Shown here in pieces: positions 59,766-64,000 of a stretch of DNA of 64,000 nucleotides; positions within the stretch are counted from its first letter, which is position 1; every line of letters begins with the position of its first letter. The translations under genes and the position numbers were made by a program. This DNA comes from Gonium pectorale (lineage: Eukaryota > Chlorophyta > Chlorophyceae > Chlamydomonadales > Volvocaceae), in the NCBI GenBank assembly GCA_001584585.1, contig LSYV01000003.1, positions 1,995,687 through 2,059,686 of the forward strand. Reading direction: 5' to 3'. Under the pieces are notes generated by a model that was not told the DNA's origin, did not search any database, and saw only the letters and a list, made by a program, of their open reading frames with translations.

Positions 59766-62325
59766 ACGAGCATCCTAACCTTTCTCAGAGAAAAGTTCGG
59801 GTCGGTTGCCGGATGTCCTGGCGGCGCGAGGCTGGCCCGCGGGGTCCTCCCGGGCCATGATGCAAACTCAGAGGTCGGGCGAAGGCGGCTGCGGAACTGC
59901 ATGCGGCGTTCTATGTGGCAGCAGAAGGCAGGAGGCAGAGGAGTAGGCGCCAGGGGGAGGTGCGCCCTCACGCAGGGCGGCCGCTGAATTCTTTCGTCGG
60001 CAGGCGGGGGACGGGGCGGGCGGTGGTGGTGCGCGGTGAGGTCCAGCTCGATTGCGGTCTTGTGCTTTTGTGGGGCTAGCTGATCAGGTCACCGCTGCGA
60101 TGGTTGAGGTCTGTGGAAGGTCAACAGTTGTAGTCCGTTCGTGTATGCAGGGGTACTGCTCCTGCATTTTCCGCTCCTATTCTTGCTGTATACCTAAACA
60201 CATTCCGTCCCGTGGTGGCTAGGTGCCGTGTCGGCTCAGATTGGTGCCCATGTTCATCTCACCGTCACGGGCATGCACATTAAATAAACGCACATTGTGC
60301 AGTAAACGAGCACGACAGCCGGGCTCATCCGCGTGTGCGTGCCGCCGCCCCAAGTGCTGCGGTGCACTAGGGCTTGGGCAGGGCTTGCCGTATTTCCTGG
60401 GCCTGCTTGACTTGCACGCCATAGCCCTTTGGTGTTTCTCCTCTCTACACCTTCCCACTCTGCACCTTCACACGGATTAGTAACGACTTGAATCGATTGC
60501 AGTACTAGTGAAGTACCGTACTTGACATCTGTGCATGTGACAGCTCGGCAATCCTTGGCACAAATAGCTATTGCTTGCCATCCGGGCCGTCGTACGCGTG
60601 CACGCGGCGGTGCTGTGTGCCACGGACGTCGTACATGTTTTACGATGGGTCGATCGGGCTGCCTGCCTTGGCGTACGTCCGCGCCTCCAGCCGGAGGGAT
60701 TACACACGGCCTTAAGGCAGAGCCTTCTTCCTAGCATCCTAGGTCAGCCAGGAGCGCTATCATTCTAACGCCAACCCAGGCCTGATCACGCGGCAGTCAG
60801 CTGTCTAGTATTAGCCATTGATTATCCTAGCTCTAGACTCGGCTCAACAGACAGCTTTGCATTGCGCGGCTCGTTTCAAGCGGGAGGGCCAGCAGCCGTA
60901 TCGGTCTTGCCCAAGCCGTAGGCGCGCTGCTGCCGCGCCCGTCCTGCGCGTCCGACCTTTGTGTGGTGAGGACACAGACAGCATACCGGTATGCGTGCAT
61001 AATCAGTACATAGGCCAAAATTGATGTTACAGTTTACACGCACGTTCAAACACGCTTTTTTGTTTTGTTTACGCTGATCTTGATGTGGTACACCAGCTTC
61101 CTTCCGTCCACGCCTCTCTTCAAGTGCCCCGAACGAGTGGGCTTGGCCATGGACTCGCAGTTCCCATCAACCCGCCATGAAGTACAGGGGAACATCCTAA
61201 TGGGAATTGGAATACCACCAACAACAAACCTACAAAACCACACAAGCGAACGCGACAGCCTTTTGCATCCCGGCCCATACACACTTGAGGTGCCAAAGCG
61301 CGGGCGGATTACTCTGCGATTATTGCAGTATGGAATTGAACAAACACGACACGCCAAACCCACACATACACACACCCAATTCTGCAAGTTTTGGGCGGAA
61401 GGGGACATAACAGCAGCGAAACAGACAGGCTGCAAGCCTCCTCCTTGACGCACAAAGGAGAGGGTTGCTATGGTAGCGCTTTTAAGACAAACCAACATGA
61501 TATTAACAGTAGAGCTTGTCTTCTCTTTTGAGGCTATATGGGGAGAGTGTTAAGCCCGGTCAGGGACCCCACTTGCCCAGACCCAGCGCATAGCAACCGG
61601 CAACGCGTGAAAAGCCATTTAAGCTAATGGCCACCGCTTGGCCGCACGGCCAACAACCCGGCATCTTCTCTTGCCTACAAGCGATCAGCATCCAGGGACA
61701 CAAGGCTACTAAGCAGGCAGCCATACAGCGCACGCCAGGCACGCAGGCTACTCGGCAGCAACCAGGCGCGGCCCCGGCACATAGCTCCCAGCAAGCGGCG
61801 TCACTAGACGCGAGCTGGCCATCCGCTGCTTTGATATGCGTGTGCATACCACAAAATCGCCCTCATGTGAAGCGTCTACCTGTTGCAACCCGACAGATGC
61901 CTCGCTCCGGCATAGGGCTGGATGCCCCATGACCATAACCACCTGAAACCCTTCCCTCCAAATCAGCTCGATTTGGACCTGTAGTCACGAGACTCCTCCT
62001 CACTCAGTGCCAGGGGCACCGCAGCCGCTGACTGCCTCTCCATATCCAGTATTCGATGGCTTCCACCGCTCAGGCCGTCGCATAGCCGCCGCATGACAGC
62101 CCGACAAAATAGCGCTCACAATCATGCCAAGTGGCGCCCTCGTCTATGACGCATTCAGTGCCTCATTAAATAACCCACCGATCAAACACCTCGCACACTC
62201 ACCCGTCCGTGATACCATCCGACAAAACGCCATGCACTGTCAGCTGAGCAGTGTGCTGGCAGCTGTCAAAAAGTGCCGCACATATAACCATCGCACTTTG
62301 AAGGGTCTTCGGTCGTAACAGGCAC

Positions 62326-63129
62326 TTAGCAAATGCCCGGCACGTCCAGGTCCGAGCCCAGAAGGTGGAGCAAGTTGTGGGAATCGCTGCGCGTCAGGCA
62401 CGCCTCCTCCTCCGGTACAGTGGCGCTGGCGCCGCTGTCTCCTGACGTGGAAGCGCCAGCGTCTTTGAAAAGGCCAGAAGATATGGCGGCATCCGTAAGC
62501 TCGCTGTCGCCAGAGCGGAGGAACGAGTCGATGAAGGTGGCAAACTCGTCATCCTCGGCCGGCAAGTCAGAGCTGCCGTTGCAGACGGAGACAGGCGACG
62601 CTGCCAGCGGAGGCGGCGAGGCCGGGGCGCTAATACCGCCGATTGTGGGCACACTGTTGGAGCAGGATGTCGATGGGAAGGCGATGTCCGACGACGCGGC
62701 CGAGCAGGCGCGCTCGGGGGCACCGCCCGGCACGGCCGGTGCTGCAGCCGGGGGTACCGGCGCACAGCCCATCAAAGACCACATCGCGCCGGCCGCCTGC
62801 AGCGGACACGCGCCGGTAAAGCCCGGCATTGCAGCCGCAGCGCCGGCGCCAACCAGGGGCATGGAAGCTGCCGCCATCGCCGCGGCAGGAAGCCAGAAGG
62901 GGGGAAACATCCCCATAAACGGCGGAAAAAATGGGTTGCCGGGCATGCAGTAGGGCATGGGAGGCACCATTCCCATGGGGAGCGGTGGGTACTGCCAGCC
63001 AGGAACGCCGCTCATGCAAGCAGAAGCTGCAGCGATTGGCGCCGACTGGACCGGCCCCTTCTTGGGCGGTGGGCATCCAGCTTCAGGAGCCGAGCGCTTC
63101 TTGTTGACAGTAACGACGGCCGCAGACAT
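62326..63129 (-). CDS. Pro/Met/Ala-rich protein, probably nuclear, 5' end uncertain
   Basis: From the Met at 63129 the frame gives 267 aa, ending in LGSDLDVPGIC and a TAA. The N-terminus has a bipartite basic cluster, NKKRSAPEAGCPPPKKGP, that looks like a nuclear localisation signal. A Pro/Met/Phe-rich stretch follows (PPLPMGMVPPMPYCMPGNPF and PPFMGMFPPFW), then an Ala-rich region and an acidic C-terminal third with FATFIDSFLRSGDSELTDAA. No DNA-binding domain is visible; a transcriptional co-regulator is one guess. The frame stays open upstream to 63402, but a GCCGCAG acceptor at 63154-63160 would start the exon at 63153 in phase 0. The true first exon may therefore lie further upstream and was not found. 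Confidence 0.5.
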   Translation of the reverse strand: MSAAVVTVNKKRSAPEAGCPPPKKGPVQSAPIAAASACMSGVPGWQYPPLPMGMVPPMPYCMPGNPFFPPFMGMFPPFWLPAAAMAAASMPLVGAGAAAAMPGFTGACPLQAAGAMWSLMGCAPVPPAAAPAVPGGAPERACSAASSDIAFPSTSCSNSVPTIGGISAPASPPPLAASPVSVCNGSSDLPAEDDEFATFIDSFLRSGDSELTDAAISSGLFKDAGASTSGDSGASATVPEEEACLTRSDSHNLLHLLGSDLDVPGIC

Positions 63130-64000
63130 TGCCGTTGGGCTTGGTGTGAACACCTGCGGCGAATTTACGAGATTGTTTGCTGAACACTCCAGATGCAGCT
63201 CAGGACAGCGAATCAACAGCAATAGGTGAAGCCTGCGCCAAATTATGCGCAATGGCGGGGGGTCAGCTTCGCTCGGGCCCCTGGAAGGTTGCTGAACATC
63301 GCACTCGAGGTTCCAATCCCTCGGGAGAGCTGTTCCCCCATGACATGCAAAGGGCATTTGCTCAAGTTCCGAACGCGCCCATTCGGAAGGCAGGTAGCAC
63401 AAGGTCGCTTGCTAAGCAGGTCACGCCGCGCCTGCCCGACCTGCTGTGCTCAGCCGCCCGCGCCTACCTCGAACGTGCTGGCCTCTCTTGTCACTGCGGG
63501 CGGACGGCGCCTCCGAGCCTCAGCGAGCTGCCAGTCTCAACCGTCCCTCAGCTTCGACAACTCAGCCCTCAACAACAAGCCCTCTCGAAGAATACTGTAG
63601 GACTCGGGAACTTCCGGGTGTTGTATTGTTCCAAATTTCAGATGCCGCAGTGCCCGTTTTGTGCACTGGCGAACACGACATACGACGAGCGGAAGTGACC
63701 ATGGCGCTTCAAATGCCCTGTACCCTTGTGCGTTCGGAAGGCAAGCGGCCTCTTCGATCATGTGCCCTGCCCTTTCCCCCAAGCCAAGGTGAGCAACGGG
63801 CTCTCCGCGCTTCAGCGGCTGCAGCAATGCCCTGCTCCTGTCATGTATGCTGCTTGTAAAGCGTGTTCACGACGACTAAAAAATGCCGTCAAGCAATCCA
63901 ATCCCCCCTAAAACCCAACGGCACGCATTGGAATGGGCCAGTATTCAGGGAGACGCTCCACTAGCTACCACTCCCGGGTGAAGTTGCACAGCCAGATCAA
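63130..64000. other. Window end, no gene resolved
   Basis: Upstream of the Pro/Met/Ala-rich gene. A GTAGGC donor-like site after TTCGAG (minus strand, near 63471) could close an upstream exon of that gene, but I could not place one confidently. Confidence 0.35.

Larger units (their letters stand above)
57235..62325. other. Repeat-bearing intergenic region
   Basis: Upstream of UKL. It holds several dispersed repeat copies, a 20-N gap with duplicated flanks, and low-GC stretches. The open frames on both strands lack recognisable domains. From 60000 to 62325 I see no repeats and no gene. Confidence 0.5.

Noticed and set aside
63250..63340. tRNA-like segment with GGTTCCAATCC
   Set aside because: A T-arm-like hairpin exists, but position 6 of the B box is wrong and no acceptor stem or anticodon arm can be folded around it.

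Overview
The window is nuclear DNA of a chlorophycean green alga, most like Chlamydomonas, Volvox and their relatives. The coding DNA is GC-rich, genes are split by many 60-400 bp introns with GTGAGT/GTAAG/GTGCG donors and GCAG acceptors, some exons encode huge Ala/Gly/Ser/Pro-rich disordered regions, and the products include a plastid SecY translocase with a transit peptide. The species cannot be named from sequence alone. All gene models were assembled by hand. In seven of the eight, every splice phase agrees from start codon to stop codon. The exception is one junction in the giant gene at 10-22 kb.

Layout. (1) 1254-8856, minus: a 12-exon gene for an EF-hand plus coiled-coil protein with a disordered tail of about 1,085 residues. 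(2) 10043-22405, minus: a giant gene for a disordered protein of about 3,740 residues. It has a very acidic Ala/Glu block, then alternating Trp-core and Ser/Arg-core repeats; I recognise no family. (3) 22833-26402, plus: a PIN/PILS-type auxin-efflux-carrier-family transporter, head-to-head with gene 2 across 427 bp. (4) 31633-40204, minus: a 26-exon P-type IIB (PMCA/ACA-like) calcium ATPase. (5) 45167-47257, plus: an enlarged inositol tris/tetrakisphosphate kinase (ITPK). (6) 48675-52298, minus: plastid SecY. (7) 53163-57234, minus: bifunctional uridine kinase/uracil phosphoribosyltransferase. (8) 62326-63129, minus: a probable nuclear Pro/Met/Ala-rich protein with an uncertain 5' end.

The long gene-poor gaps (26.4-31.6, 40.2-45.2 and 57.2-62.3 kb) hold a dispersed repeat family in both orientations. 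One pair of roughly 500 bp inverted copies (27912-28401 and 44077-44580) brackets the whole calcium-ATPase gene. There are two 20-N assembly gaps; the second is flanked by near-identical sequence and looks like an uncollapsed contig overlap.

The genes form no operon. Three touch calcium or inositol-phosphate signalling (EF-hand protein, Ca2+-ATPase, ITPK); this may be coincidence. The most unusual object is the giant repeat protein of gene 2.
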